Assembly: GCF_903645315.1 (NCBI RefSeq)
Contig: NZ_CAHJXL010000001.1
Location: 682,001-746,000 of the forward strand
Reading direction: 5' to 3'
DNA from: Victivallis sp. Marseille-Q1083
GTDB lineage: Bacteria > Verrucomicrobiota > Lentisphaeria > Victivallales > Victivallaceae
DNA: 64,000 bases
Shown: positions 52,633-63,200 of the stretch, piece after piece
Layout: each line of letters starts with the position of its first letter
Numbering within the stretch: the stretch's first letter is position 1
Notes under the pieces: generated by a model
The model's database searches: none
Told to the model about the DNA's origin: nothing
Seen by the model: only the letters and a program-made list of their open reading frames with translations
Program-made: the position numbers and the translations under genes

Positions 52633-54849
52633 TCACCAACTGATTTCGACCTGACGGCGTTCTCCCGGCGCCAGTTGCAGGGACCGCCATGAATCCGGAC
52701 CGATTTTCACTTCTGCCGGCAAAACGGTGTCTCCGGAAAGTTGCAGTGTTACTTGCGCAGCATCTGCCGATTCTTCAATCGCAATCTGCAAATTCCGGTT
52801 TTTCCCGACCGGAACCACTCCGGAACATGAACCCGCGCCGCAAGCCGGCATGATCCGGACAGTTTGCCATCCCGGTTTTCCCGGCGTAACGCCCAGCATA
52901 CCGCGCACCATCGCAATCAACGGAGTAGCACTGGCGGCATGGCAGAGGCTGCGCGGCGCACAGTCAGCCGGCACTTCCGGGAACGTAGAACAATTACACT
53001 CCATCAGCTTTTCCCAGCGGGCAAATGCTTTTCTCATCAAATCGCCGCGCCCCAATCGCCGCCATACTTCAAATGTATATTGTGCTGTGAAAAATGAAGT
53101 TTCTGTGATCGGCACCACAGTAATTCGCTCCGCCAGCGCCATAGCCTCCGGACCCGTAACCGCTCCGGCCAGAATTGCCAACGCGTTGGTATACTGACTA
53201 TACCATTCCCGTTCCGGAGTATCACGGTACAAAAGCCTGTCCGGCGACCAGGCTGCCCGGTTCACCGCATCACACACCCTGCGGGCCTGCGAGGCATATG
53301 TTTCTGCCGCCGCCCCCCCTCCCAGTGCAGCATTCATTTCCGCTGTTTGTTCCAGCGCCAATGCATAATGCAATGCCAACAGTACTTCCGGAACATTTTC
53401 CCCCCGTGCGCTGCTGCCGTCGATCCATTCCGGACGCCAATCGGAGAACATCCAGTATCCTGCCGGATTCAGCAAGCCGTCTGCCCGTTGCAAATCAGCG
53501 AAATAATCCAGCACCCGGTCAATATTACGCCGCCATTGGCACACCAGTTCCAAATCTCCGGTATACTGCCAATCATCATAAATCATCGCAATCCATTGCA
53601 GCCCGTAGCTCGGAATAATTTGAAAATATTTGGTGGGGTAGCGTGACTGCACCATGCCGTTCGCCTGCTGCGAATTACCGAAAGACTCAATACCGCGCCT
53701 GGTCAACCTGGCATCACCGCACAACAGATGGCTGATTTCCATCTGAATCCGGCTATCCATAACATACTGGTTCTGCTCATAAAAAGGGCAATCCTCATAA
53801 TGTTCATGCGCACAGCAGCGATGAGTTCGCCAACCGGCTTCCCAGATTTTTTCCAACACTTCTTCGCCGTGGAACTCTGCCCGCAGCTCAAATGGATACG
53901 CACTGAAGCTGTAAGAAAAAGAATATTCCACTTCTGCCGTCAATTCGCTGAATTCCAGTTCAATATACTGTCCCGCCCGATACCAGTGCGGTTCAAATTC
54001 CCACTCTCCGGCCGGGAAAATCACCTTATCGCCATAACCGCGAGTTCCGACAGTACCGTCCACCAGAGCTTCCGCATACGCAATCCGAAGTTTTCCTGCG
54101 CCGCCGCGCCACATCAAATGCGGATAACCAGTCTGGTAAACTGCAAAACGAAACCGCACTACGCCTCCCGGAGGAGAAATCTTACCGTTGACTTCGCCTG
54201 ATTCCGGTACCACCGGACTCCGTTCCGCCGGCGGCAAGCCGGACGGCTCCAGCAGCCAGGGAGTATCCGGATCTATTATTTTATTCAATTCGCCATAATG
54301 GTAAACCCGTCCCAGGACAGCCGGGCTTTGCCATTGCCCGCTAGTTTGCGTAAAGTCCCATTTTTCCATCAGGGCTGCCGGCGTTACCCAGGAGCAGTCC
54401 CAGGCATCTTTCCACTGCAGGCCACTTTTTATGTTATTGACACGGCAAAGCCATTCTCCGGCAGTGGACAGATCCACCGTTCCAGCTTGTCCGGAAGCCA
54501 GAAAACCACCGCCGGCATGCATTTCTCCCCAGCCACCGTCGGCGTCACGCGGAGCGGTCGGCTCCACATATACTTCCACTTCCAGGCGATGTTTTCCGGC
54601 TGTCAGCCAGCAACGATACTCCTCGTAACTGTAATGGAGAACATCTCCGCGCGTCGGCCCGACACCGAGAAAATGACCATCCAGCGTCGCCCGGTAACGA
54701 TTGTCGGCAGACAGTGCCAGAACCAGTTCCCCATCGGAAGCCATATCCCACTCCCGCTTGAAATCCACCACTCCCGGAGTTCCCGGCTGACGGTCCGGCA
54801 GCCAGATCCAGCGGTCACCCGGACGAAATTGAAAACATTTCATTGCCAT
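52633..54849 (-). CDS. Glycoside hydrolase family 78-like (alpha-L-rhamnosidase)
   Basis: 738 residues, no signal peptide. The N-terminal beta-sandwiches (FKREWDMASDGELVLALSAD, YSYEEYRCWLTAGKHRLEVEVY) lead into an (alpha/alpha)6 barrel whose start carries HEHYEDCPFYEQNQYVMDSRIQM, the diagnostic GH78 segment, then SYGLQWIAMIYDDWQYTGDLELV and a C-terminal beta domain ending in the LGVTPGKPGWQTVRIMPACG motif. It would release alpha-linked rhamnose inside the cell. The ATG overlaps the stop of the GH38-like gene region, with only a base between them. It is AT-richer in its middle than its neighbours. Confidence 0.9.
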   Translation of the reverse strand: MAMKCFQFRPGDRWIWLPDRQPGTPGVVDFKREWDMASDGELVLALSADNRYRATLDGHFLGVGPTRGDVLHYSYEEYRCWLTAGKHRLEVEVYVEPTAPRDADGGWGEMHAGGGFLASGQAGTVDLSTAGEWLCRVNNIKSGLQWKDAWDCSWVTPAALMEKWDFTQTSGQWQSPAVLGRVYHYGELNKIIDPDTPWLLEPSGLPPAERSPVVPESGEVNGKISPPGGVVRFRFAVYQTGYPHLMWRGGAGKLRIAYAEALVDGTVGTRGYGDKVIFPAGEWEFEPHWYRAGQYIELEFSELTAEVEYSFSYSFSAYPFELRAEFHGEEVLEKIWEAGWRTHRCCAHEHYEDCPFYEQNQYVMDSRIQMEISHLLCGDARLTRRGIESFGNSQQANGMVQSRYPTKYFQIIPSYGLQWIAMIYDDWQYTGDLELVCQWRRNIDRVLDYFADLQRADGLLNPAGYWMFSDWRPEWIDGSSARGENVPEVLLALHYALALEQTAEMNAALGGGAAAETYASQARRVCDAVNRAAWSPDRLLYRDTPEREWYSQYTNALAILAGAVTGPEAMALAERITVVPITETSFFTAQYTFEVWRRLGRGDLMRKAFARWEKLMECNCSTFPEVPADCAPRSLCHAASATPLIAMVRGMLGVTPGKPGWQTVRIMPACGAGSCSGVVPVGKNRNLQIAIEESADAAQVTLQLSGDTVLPAEVKIGPDSWRSLQLAPGERRQVEISW

Positions 54850-54850
54850 G

Positions 54851-56944
54851 TTATCCTTTCTGACCCGATATCATACTGCTATCCAGAACCGCCAATTGAT
54901 GCGCTTTGAATGTTTGGTTTCGCCATTGAACCGGGAAACCGGCCACCTCCGACAGCACCAGCCGGCGGCCGCCATCCCAATCGAGTATCACCAGGTTGTC
55001 CGGCAGGTCGTCGAACAGGGCGGTTTCAATTCCCCGGTATTCGCCCGACGACTGGGCCAACTGGTACTCCCGGGCCAGCCGGAAACATTCCCCTTCCGAC
55101 GGAAGTGAAGGCCAGAAGAGTTGCTGAAATTCCCGAAAGCCGTTTTCATGCATTTTCACCGTCGGCGTCACCGGGAACCACGGAGCCCAGCGCTTGACCG
55201 GGCTGCGCAGCACGATATTTTCCAGTCCGCCGTCGCGCAGCGCCCAGCCCGGCGTCGCCAGATGGAAGACCGCAAACGCCGGACCTCCCACCCATTCGAA
55301 AGCCGGAAAGGAGTTGCCCTGCAGCAAGGTCGCTTCATAACTGCCGCGCCATCGCCAGCCCAGCGGCTGGCCGGCCTTGACCTCCCCGACCGGAGCGCCC
55401 AAGTCATAACGCAGAGCAATTTCGGTGGAATTGCCGAGCAGGTTCGGCCGGAAACACACCCGCATGCCCGGCCAATCCGACTGAAAAGACAGTTCCAGAT
55501 AATATTCCAAGGCGCTGAAACCCGGCCATTTGTCGAGGAAGCGTTGCCGGCTGCTCCAGTGCAACTCGATCCGGCAACTGTTCCCGTCGCCGGTAAACGC
55601 CGTTACAACCGCTTCCGACTGCGGCACGACAAACCGGCGGCCGGAGTATTCCTCGGTCCATAAGGTGCCGTGTTCTTCGCGCAGCACCACCTGCGGGATG
55701 GCCACCGGCCGGCCTTGATAGCTCAATTGCGGCAAATTTGATTCTTCAGGCCAGGCGATCTGCCAATCGCCGCATTGTACGACGCCGCATTTCGCCAATA
55801 CGGCGGTCGGCACGCCACCTAGCGGCGGCAGCCGCCGCCGCCACGGCACCGCCAGCGGCAAACCGGCCAAAGCGGCATCCGCCTCGGCGGCGCGCCCCGC
55901 CAGCCAATCGGCGTTCGAATCGATATGGCACCCGCAGAGCGCGTCGTGAAACTGCAGATAGAACAGCGCTTCCCAGGCCCGGGCCGGAATCCGCCCGTTC
56001 GCTCCGGCGCACCGGCTGCCGAACAACCGGCTTTCGATAACTTTCGGCTGACGTTTGCTGCGGCTGCGCGACACGTAACAGCCGGTGAACAGGCGGGAAA
56101 AGTCCTCCTCCGGCATCCGGTATTCCGGAGTTTTCTCCCAGTAACCGGCCGGCAAAGCGTCGTAATAATCGTTATAGGAGGAAAAGCGGAATTCCAGGTC
56201 GGAAAATTCGGCGGCGATCTCCCGGACCAGCGTCGGCAGTTGCGGCAGCACCAACTGCTCTTCGCCGCAGAAGACGAACAGCGAGTCAGGTTTGGCGCTT
56301 TTCGCGCCGGCCTGCCGCAGCGCCTGCCGGATAACGTCGCAACGTTTCCGGACCGTGTAGTCCGGCACGTCCGGATTTTGTGAACATCCCCAGCCCCATA
56401 AGCTGAAATCCGCTCCCGGGCTGATGGCCCGGACTGTCGTACCGTCGGCGCCGGTCAACCGGAAATCGCCGTTGACGTCCGCCCGGTTGGGCCGGGGCAT
56501 CCGGGACGCTTTGAAATATTCGTAATAATGGGCGATCACCGCCGGCAGCATGTCCGGAATGCCGAAAGCATCCTCCATCGCCCCGCCCCGCACCCGGTAA
56601 CCGAATTCCCGCCGCCAGAAATTCATGCCGGATTCGATATTGCACAGCCAGGCGGCGGCGGAACTCATATTCAAGTCCGGAATACTCTCCGGGCCGCCGG
56701 TAATTTCCAGCCGGCCGGCCTGCAGCAGCGCTCCAACCCGCCCGCTGACCTCCGGATGCTCTTCCAGAAAGAGCCGGAACGGAAGTGTCTGGTTGAAATT
56801 ATAGGTCATTTCCGGATGTCGTTCCAGCAACCGCAAGACCAGAAAATAAATTTTAGTCCGGCGTTCGACATACCATTTGACCGGCCGCCGCCAGACCAGG
56901 TCGAAATGCTGGTTGCAAACCAGATGAATTACCTTTTTGCTCAT
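54851..56944 (-). CDS. Glycoside hydrolase family 38-like (alpha-mannosidase)
   Basis: 697 residues from the ATG at 56944 (GGAAGAGGG upstream); a frame 14 codons longer begins at 56986. The N-terminal HLVCNQHFDLVWRRPVKWYVERR holds the H-x-D-x-x-W zinc-binding motif of GH38, and GGAMEDAFGIPDMLPAVIAHY the nucleophile-region D-x-F-G. LQFHDALCGCHIDSNADWL gives the second zinc histidine pair. C-terminal beta domains follow. It probably cleaves alpha-mannosyl or a related sugar; family members vary. It lies in the operon between the PHP-like protein and the rhamnosidase. Confidence 0.85.
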   Translation of the reverse strand: MSKKVIHLVCNQHFDLVWRRPVKWYVERRTKIYFLVLRLLERHPEMTYNFNQTLPFRLFLEEHPEVSGRVGALLQAGRLEITGGPESIPDLNMSSAAAWLCNIESGMNFWRREFGYRVRGGAMEDAFGIPDMLPAVIAHYYEYFKASRMPRPNRADVNGDFRLTGADGTTVRAISPGADFSLWGWGCSQNPDVPDYTVRKRCDVIRQALRQAGAKSAKPDSLFVFCGEEQLVLPQLPTLVREIAAEFSDLEFRFSSYNDYYDALPAGYWEKTPEYRMPEEDFSRLFTGCYVSRSRSKRQPKVIESRLFGSRCAGANGRIPARAWEALFYLQFHDALCGCHIDSNADWLAGRAAEADAALAGLPLAVPWRRRLPPLGGVPTAVLAKCGVVQCGDWQIAWPEESNLPQLSYQGRPVAIPQVVLREEHGTLWTEEYSGRRFVVPQSEAVVTAFTGDGNSCRIELHWSSRQRFLDKWPGFSALEYYLELSFQSDWPGMRVCFRPNLLGNSTEIALRYDLGAPVGEVKAGQPLGWRWRGSYEATLLQGNSFPAFEWVGGPAFAVFHLATPGWALRDGGLENIVLRSPVKRWAPWFPVTPTVKMHENGFREFQQLFWPSLPSEGECFRLAREYQLAQSSGEYRGIETALFDDLPDNLVILDWDGGRRLVLSEVAGFPVQWRNQTFKAHQLAVLDSSMISGQKG

Positions 56945-56986
56945 AACACTGCCCTCTTCCAGTTTGTTTGATTCGTAATGGTTCAT

Positions 56987-59900
56987 TTATCGAAGCGACG
57001 AACCGGCAGTCCGCAACTCGCAAATTTCGCCGGGCGCCAGGGAAACCGGCTGCCGGCTGCCGTCGAGGTTGTTCTGAATCGCGCCGTCGATCCGCTTCGC
57101 GGTCGGATTGTGCAGCAACGCCCGGATCCGGCCGGATTCGCAGCCGGTTACTTCGATGATTAAATCCTTATTGTCCGCCGCCGAAAGCGGCGCGCCCAGA
57201 AAATAGCGGCCGGCTTTTTCCAGTCCCAGGTACATGCTGCCATCCAACACGCCGCCCGGATACCAGTCACCGGTTTCCAGATTCAACGCCCCGCAACTGA
57301 CATTGTCCGGCAACCCGTCGACCCGAACCGGCAACAGCCGGTTCGGCAGTTTTTCCGGATCGGGAAAGGTCGCGACCGCGCCGCAATCCGCCGCCGCCAG
57401 TGCAACCCAGTAGGGTTCTTTCAACAAAGTTCCCCGTTCCAGGCGGTCGGGCGCATAGGCCGGGACGCCGTTTTCTTCGTCCAGGCCCCACAGTCCGGTC
57501 AAATCATCGAATAGCTCAACCTGGTCGCCGCCGCCGGCCTGGGTGACGATCCATTCCAGTTTCCAGCTCCGGCCGCGCGGAATCCGGCTGCCGCCGGGCA
57601 GCTCGATTCCCACTGTAATCGCCGGAGCCTGCTGCGCTTTCAAACGGGCAGTCACCCTGGAGCCGCTCAACAAATGAACGCCCAGTAGTCCGTACGGGTC
57701 CGGCGTAAAAGTCGCAAAGGAACCTCTGCCGAGGGACGCCGACACCTCCCCGGTTGCCGGAAACGACCGGACCGCGCCGTCGGCGCCGCGGACCCGGATC
57801 CGGGTAAAATCCTTACCGACGCCTTTGTAGCACAACTTCAGCAGCGTCAAAGCCAGTTCGCCTTCCGGCAGGTCTTTGACATTCAAATCGGCCAGCGCGG
57901 TCAGCGTGGTACTGCCCCGGATGATAATGTAACCGAACGGCTCGTAATCGTAACGGAAAATCACCAGCCTGGTTTTCGCGTCGATCAGCCGCAAATCCCG
58001 ATATTCGCGGCCGTATTCCGAATCGACCGTCCGCATTCGCGGAAAAGATTCGTCCACGACGGCGACATCCCGGGTGGCCAGTTTCTGACACCGGTCCGGT
58101 TCGACGGCGCCTTCCGGCAGCTGCCGGGCTTTCAGATGAGGGTAGGTCGACAGCGTTTCCAGCCCGGCGACGATCTGGCCGGTTTCATAGCCTTGCGGAT
58201 GATAGCGGTAACTGGGTGCCGGATGATAAAACCGCAGATAATTGCCCCAGCCGTACGCCAGAGTCACCAGACCGCCGAAGCTGTAACGCCGTCCGTCGTA
58301 AAGAATTTCACCGGCCGGGTCCGGTTGGACCGGATTGTGATAATCGTTCATGCGGTCCGAACCGACATGGTTCCAGTAATTGAGGTTACGGGTCGGCAGA
58401 GCGTAACTGTACAACCGGCCGCCGTTTTCGGCGACCGCCTTGAGCCAGAAGGGACCATCCGAAGCCATCACCACCGGTATTGTTGCAGCGAACGCCGTTT
58501 CGGCCGGATGAAATCTGCGGATGCAGCGGGAACCGCTGTAGAGCTCCACTTGCGTCAGTTTGACCGGCGCGGCCAGGGAAATCCGCAATTCCAGTTGTTC
58601 GGCCGGTTCCCACAGGATGTAATTTTCCCACGGGTCGAACATCAGCTTCCGGCAGGAAAAATGTTCCAGTTCAATTCCGCCGGAACTGATGAAACCCGGC
58701 ATCAAATCATTGGCGAAAGTACGGCGCAGTTCTGCCAGGCTGGGCGCCAGCAAATAAGAGGAAAATCCATTGGTAGCGCTGCGCTCCAGTTGCGCCGGCG
58801 TCCAGATTTCATCCATCACCACCGGCAACAGGCTCATGCCGGCCTGGGATTGCAGTTTTTCAAAGTAGTCGAAGGCGAATTCCCGTTCTTCTCCACCGAC
58901 TTTCGTCACCGCGGCCAGCGCATTGAAGCCGCCCAACTCCCAGGGCCGGCCGGCATTGTGGTGCGGATCGCCGAACACGTAGATGCCGCGGCAATCGGCG
59001 GAAGGCGTTTCCAACATCGTGAAAATGAATTCCGGATGACGGGTTTGCGGCGGCCAAACGGCGATATTGCCGGCGTAGCCGCGGTTGCCGCCGGGATCCC
59101 TCCAGGCGACGCCGGGCATGACGACCAAATCCCGGCCGGTCGCCGCGTCGCACTCGTTTACCAGTTGCTGCCAGGAATCTGCATCGTCGACGATATCGGC
59201 AAAGACGAGAAAATCCAGCTTCAATTCCCTGGCTTTGCGGGCATACTCCGCCACCGGGCAACTTCCGCCGGAGTGGTTGCTGCGCAAGCCGAAAACACCC
59301 CGGAACGGCTGCTGATGATCCAATTTTTCCGAACGGCGGATTTGATAGCCGCCTTTTGTTTCGATCGGGGCAAACGTCTCCGTCTGCGCCGGATCACGCG
59401 GCGAGTTGGCGCCGAGATAGCGCAGCGCATTTTCCAGGACCCGCCAGGTGTCGCCGTTGTTCAACAATTGTCCGTTGTCGTAAAAAAGATGATCGCCGTC
59501 GTTGAAATAATGACTGGAATGGGCGCTGAATACCAGACCTCTCCCCCGGCCGGCGTCCCGCACCGCCATAAACGGCGGAGCCGGTTCGGCGCTCCCGGCC
59601 CCGCGTACCGACCGGTCGCCGCGCACCAATACCGTCCAGTGTTCATCCACTGCCAGGCCGTTGACCATATGGCTGAGCCAGAAACTTTTCGATCCGGCGG
59701 TAATTGGATGGTCGCCATTCAGATTGGTGGAGCGGAACGAATAATAACAATTCGGATCCTGTAGTTGAAAACGATGAATATTGTCCTCATTGCTTTCGAT
59801 GAACCGTTCCAGCCAGACCCGGGCGCCCCACGGCCGTAGCAGCAGATTCAAATCCGGCTCGAAATCCTCGGTATAACGTCCCTGGGTGAAAAAGAGGAAC

Positions 59901-60238
59901 AAACCGCCGCCGCATTCGACGAAGTCGCGCAATTCGGCGATATGTCCATTGAGTGTAAGGGCGGCGTCTTCCTGGGTGTTGATATTTTCCTGAACCCCTT
60001 CGAAAACCACCACCACGGTATCGAACTTGCCAAGCAGTTCGGCATTCAGATCGGAAAAATACCGCTCAATTACCCGGATGCCGCCGGCCTCCAGTTTCTG
60101 ACGCACCGCCGGCGCCACCAAATGCCGCAACCCGGCGCCTTCATATCCGACGAACAACACCTGTTCCGCCATGGTGAAATTCATAAGCCCTCCCGATACT
60201 GCCAATAAGACCATGATAATTTTATGCTTTACACTCAC
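56987..60238 (-). CDS. Large secreted protein with GATase-like and PHP-like regions
   Basis: 1083 residues with a signal peptide (MSVKHKIIMVLLAVSGGLMNFTMA). Residues about 25-280 look like a ThuA/GATase-like domain (VLFVGYEGAGLRH; FDTVVVVFEGVQE; FVECGGGLFLFFTQGRYTEDFE; GDHPITAGSKSFW). Residues about 310-520 resemble a PHP metal-dependent hydrolase (HSGGSCPVAEYARKARELKLDFLVFADIVDD; VVMPGVAWRD; GDPHHNAG), with several expected histidines replaced. The rest is beta-rich with Ig-like domains. The next gene upstream has the same architecture, so they are paralogues. Their start/stop overlap is four bases. Function unknown; a carbohydrate-linked role is inferred from the operon. Confidence 0.7.
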   Translation of the reverse strand: MSVKHKIIMVLLAVSGGLMNFTMAEQVLFVGYEGAGLRHLVAPAVRQKLEAGGIRVIERYFSDLNAELLGKFDTVVVVFEGVQENINTQEDAALTLNGHIAELRDFVECGGGLFLFFTQGRYTEDFEPDLNLLLRPWGARVWLERFIESNEDNIHRFQLQDPNCYYSFRSTNLNGDHPITAGSKSFWLSHMVNGLAVDEHWTVLVRGDRSVRGAGSAEPAPPFMAVRDAGRGRGLVFSAHSSHYFNDGDHLFYDNGQLLNNGDTWRVLENALRYLGANSPRDPAQTETFAPIETKGGYQIRRSEKLDHQQPFRGVFGLRSNHSGGSCPVAEYARKARELKLDFLVFADIVDDADSWQQLVNECDAATGRDLVVMPGVAWRDPGGNRGYAGNIAVWPPQTRHPEFIFTMLETPSADCRGIYVFGDPHHNAGRPWELGGFNALAAVTKVGGEEREFAFDYFEKLQSQAGMSLLPVVMDEIWTPAQLERSATNGFSSYLLAPSLAELRRTFANDLMPGFISSGGIELEHFSCRKLMFDPWENYILWEPAEQLELRISLAAPVKLTQVELYSGSRCIRRFHPAETAFAATIPVVMASDGPFWLKAVAENGGRLYSYALPTRNLNYWNHVGSDRMNDYHNPVQPDPAGEILYDGRRYSFGGLVTLAYGWGNYLRFYHPAPSYRYHPQGYETGQIVAGLETLSTYPHLKARQLPEGAVEPDRCQKLATRDVAVVDESFPRMRTVDSEYGREYRDLRLIDAKTRLVIFRYDYEPFGYIIIRGSTTLTALADLNVKDLPEGELALTLLKLCYKGVGKDFTRIRVRGADGAVRSFPATGEVSASLGRGSFATFTPDPYGLLGVHLLSGSRVTARLKAQQAPAITVGIELPGGSRIPRGRSWKLEWIVTQAGGGDQVELFDDLTGLWGLDEENGVPAYAPDRLERGTLLKEPYWVALAAADCGAVATFPDPEKLPNRLLPVRVDGLPDNVSCGALNLETGDWYPGGVLDGSMYLGLEKAGRYFLGAPLSAADNKDLIIEVTGCESGRIRALLHNPTAKRIDGAIQNNLDGSRQPVSLAPGEICELRTAGSSLR

Positions 60239-63200
60239 TTTCCCTCTCCCCCGTTGCCGTTTTCAATCAACCGGACGAAACGACTTTCACCCGGAGCCAG
60301 CGCAAACGGCAATTCCGCCGCCGGCAAAACCGGAAACGCCGGATTGGTCCAAAGCGTTCCGGCCAGCGGTGTGGCCTCCGGGTTGTGAATCCGGGCCCGC
60401 ACCGCACCATCGACCACTCCGACCCATTCGATGACCAGCGTACCGCGATCGGCCAGCAGCGGATGCCCGGCGATAATGATATTCTGTCTCGAACAATCGG
60501 CGGTACCGTAGAGGATGCCGCCGTCAATCGCCGCGCGCTCCAATTCGCCGCCGCTCAAAATCAGACCGCTCCAGTTGTCGCGCAGGTTTTCGACCCGGAA
60601 AGCGATCGGATCGACACCGCCGGCCGGCGCCATTTCCCAAGTCGCTGCCCCGTTTTCCGCGGCGAAGTCCAGCACGTAATCCGCCCGTTCCAGCTGGCCG
60701 CGCAAAACCGCTTTCACCAATTCGCCGCGCTTGGTGTAAGCCACGCGCAAGGCTTCGAGCGCGGCTTCGTCCGCCAACGGCTGGGGGGTCAGCAGCAGCA
60801 GCAACCGGGAGACGATGGTCTCCCCCTTCGGCCAGTGCCGCGACGTTAAAAGCATGGCAAGCGACTCATGATGTTCGCCGACCCGGACACATCCCGCCTC
60901 ATATTGCCGGCCGTCGAGCGGAAAAATGCCGATGGAAGCCAGCTGGTTCGGCCAGATCCACATACCGCCGTCCGAACACAACAGCCGCCGCTGCGGTTTC
61001 TGAAGCTCCATTTCGGAAAATTTCACGGTTTCCAGGCCGTCCGGCGTCTTCAGCGTATAACGCCAATCGACCGGCAGTTCCGGCAACATTTCAAAGCCCA
61101 GCAATTGAAGCTCTTCCCACGTCTCCGGCGGCAGCTCCTGTTCTGCTGTCACCGCATTTTCCGCCAGAATCGCCGTGGCGCCGCCGGCCGGATTCGGGCG
61201 GAACGCCGTCAATTTCACCGACGACGACAGCAGGGAGCCGGGCCGCCGGTAATCGTAACGGACGACATAATGGTGGGCCGACGCCGATTCAATGCGCATC
61301 TCCGCTTCAATATGGCTTTCCCGGCCTCCGGGCACCCGCAGTATCGCCGCCGGATGGAGAAAACGGCCGATCTGCATGAAAATCGCCTCGACAATGCGCG
61401 GGATCAAATTGGACGCGGCCCGCATCGGCCCCCAGTAGCCGGTGTTCTCGCCGGTATGCCAATAGGAGTGCGCCTGATAGATATCCCGGCCGTCCAATTT
61501 GAATTCCCCGGGCGAACGGGTAACGCTGCCGATCGAATTCTGGTTGTCGGCGCACATCTGATTGCGGAACTCTTCGGCAATGACTTCAAAACTGCCGGTC
61601 ATCGCTTCGGTGCCGTCCGCCGCCCGGATCTGCCAGGCCAACGCGCCCTGTTCGACAATCCGGACCGGCTCGCAGACGGCAAAACGCCGGCATTCCGGAT
61701 AGAAATGGCGAATCTCCCGGCCGTTCAAGGTCAGGATCGCCTCGCTGATGTCGCCGTCGTATTCCACGTCCAGAATCGCGTACAGCCAGGCGGCGTCCCG
61801 AAAGGACATCGAAGACCCCGGCAGGCACCGGGGGCCGAAATCGGAATGAAACAATACCCACCGAAAGCGGGGGCCGGAGCTGATCGCCGCATGCCCCAAT
61901 TGCCCGAAAGAATCCGGCGGGAACTGCATATTTCCCGGCCAGACCAGCGTTTTCCACCCAAACCGGGCGGCCTGGCGGACTTCTTCGGCGGAACGGTAAA
62001 TGCCGCCGACCCGGGGCCGCGGGCCGTAACCGGCCGCGGTCAAATCCCGGAACAATTTCCTGGAATCTTCCACAATCCGGCCATTCTCGTCCAGCGTCAG
62101 AACCGAAAATCCCTTCCAGAAGCGTTGGAAAAATGGCGAAACCGGATTGCTGCCGGGCTGCGCCAGTTCGGCGGCGATGCAGCCGCCGCGCGCGTAAGCG
62201 CCGCCGAAGTATTTCCAGAACAGTTCATAGGGCAATCCCAGCTCTTCCGCAATCGGCAATCGGCCGACCGGTCCGTAAAAACGGGCGCGGATGAAACGAT
62301 CCGAAGCGGTCTTCAATTCAAAGCCGGGAAACACTTTCAGATCGGGACCGGAAACCGCCCGGCATTCTTCTTCCAGCCGCTGCCACTCTTCCGCGGTCAG
62401 TTCGCCCCAATCATCGGAATAGACCAGAAAATCCAATCCACTTTCCCGTGCCGACCGCGCCATGGCCGCCACCGAATCCAGCCCATCAGTGTAGGCGGAA
62501 TGCAGGCCGATCAAACCGGTTCTCATCCGCCGGGGCGATTCGATTGCCGGCAGGCACTCCCCTTCCGGCGGACAATGGCTCCGGGCGGCAACCGCTTCCG
62601 GCGAAGTCAAAAATTTCCCCTGGCCGGCGATGAACAATTCCGCCAGTTCGGTAAAACAGCCGACCGTATCGCTGTTGAATTCCAATTCCAGCGTTCCATT
62701 TACCACCGCTTCCGGCGGCAAATCCAGCCAGACCAGCCGCGGTCCCGCCGCCCGGCCGAAATCCGGCAGCGGCCATTCTCCCAGCGATACAACCTGGTCA
62801 TCCCGGACGATCCCGACCTTCAACTTGCCAGCTTGACCGGCATCAAGTTTCCACAGCGCCATTCCCAGCCGCAGCGCAACGGCGGGCAACCGGTCGAACC
62901 GGTAACGAAACGGTGCTTCCGCCGTCCGGCGCGAATGGAAGGCGGTTGGATGGAAGGCGGACAATTCCGGGCGCGCCCGGACCACTCCGCCGCGATGGCC
63001 ATACCCCCGTTCGGCTGAGTAAGGCAGATCGAAAATCGAACCGGCATCGATACAGTGGATAACGCTGTAATCGTCCACCGCCAAATCATCCAGCACCAAT
63101 TGATACCATTGCGGCAATTTCGACAGAACCGGCAAGTTACCGGTCGCTTCCGCCGCGGGAAGTTCAGGCACCGCCGGCCGTAGCGGCAACTGCCGGCAAT

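Noticed and set aside
60868-63018. 716-codon plus-strand frame opposite the large right-edge gene
   Set aside because: Antisense shadow rich in R, P, Q and H without ribosome site or motif; the minus strand has strong family-like landmarks.
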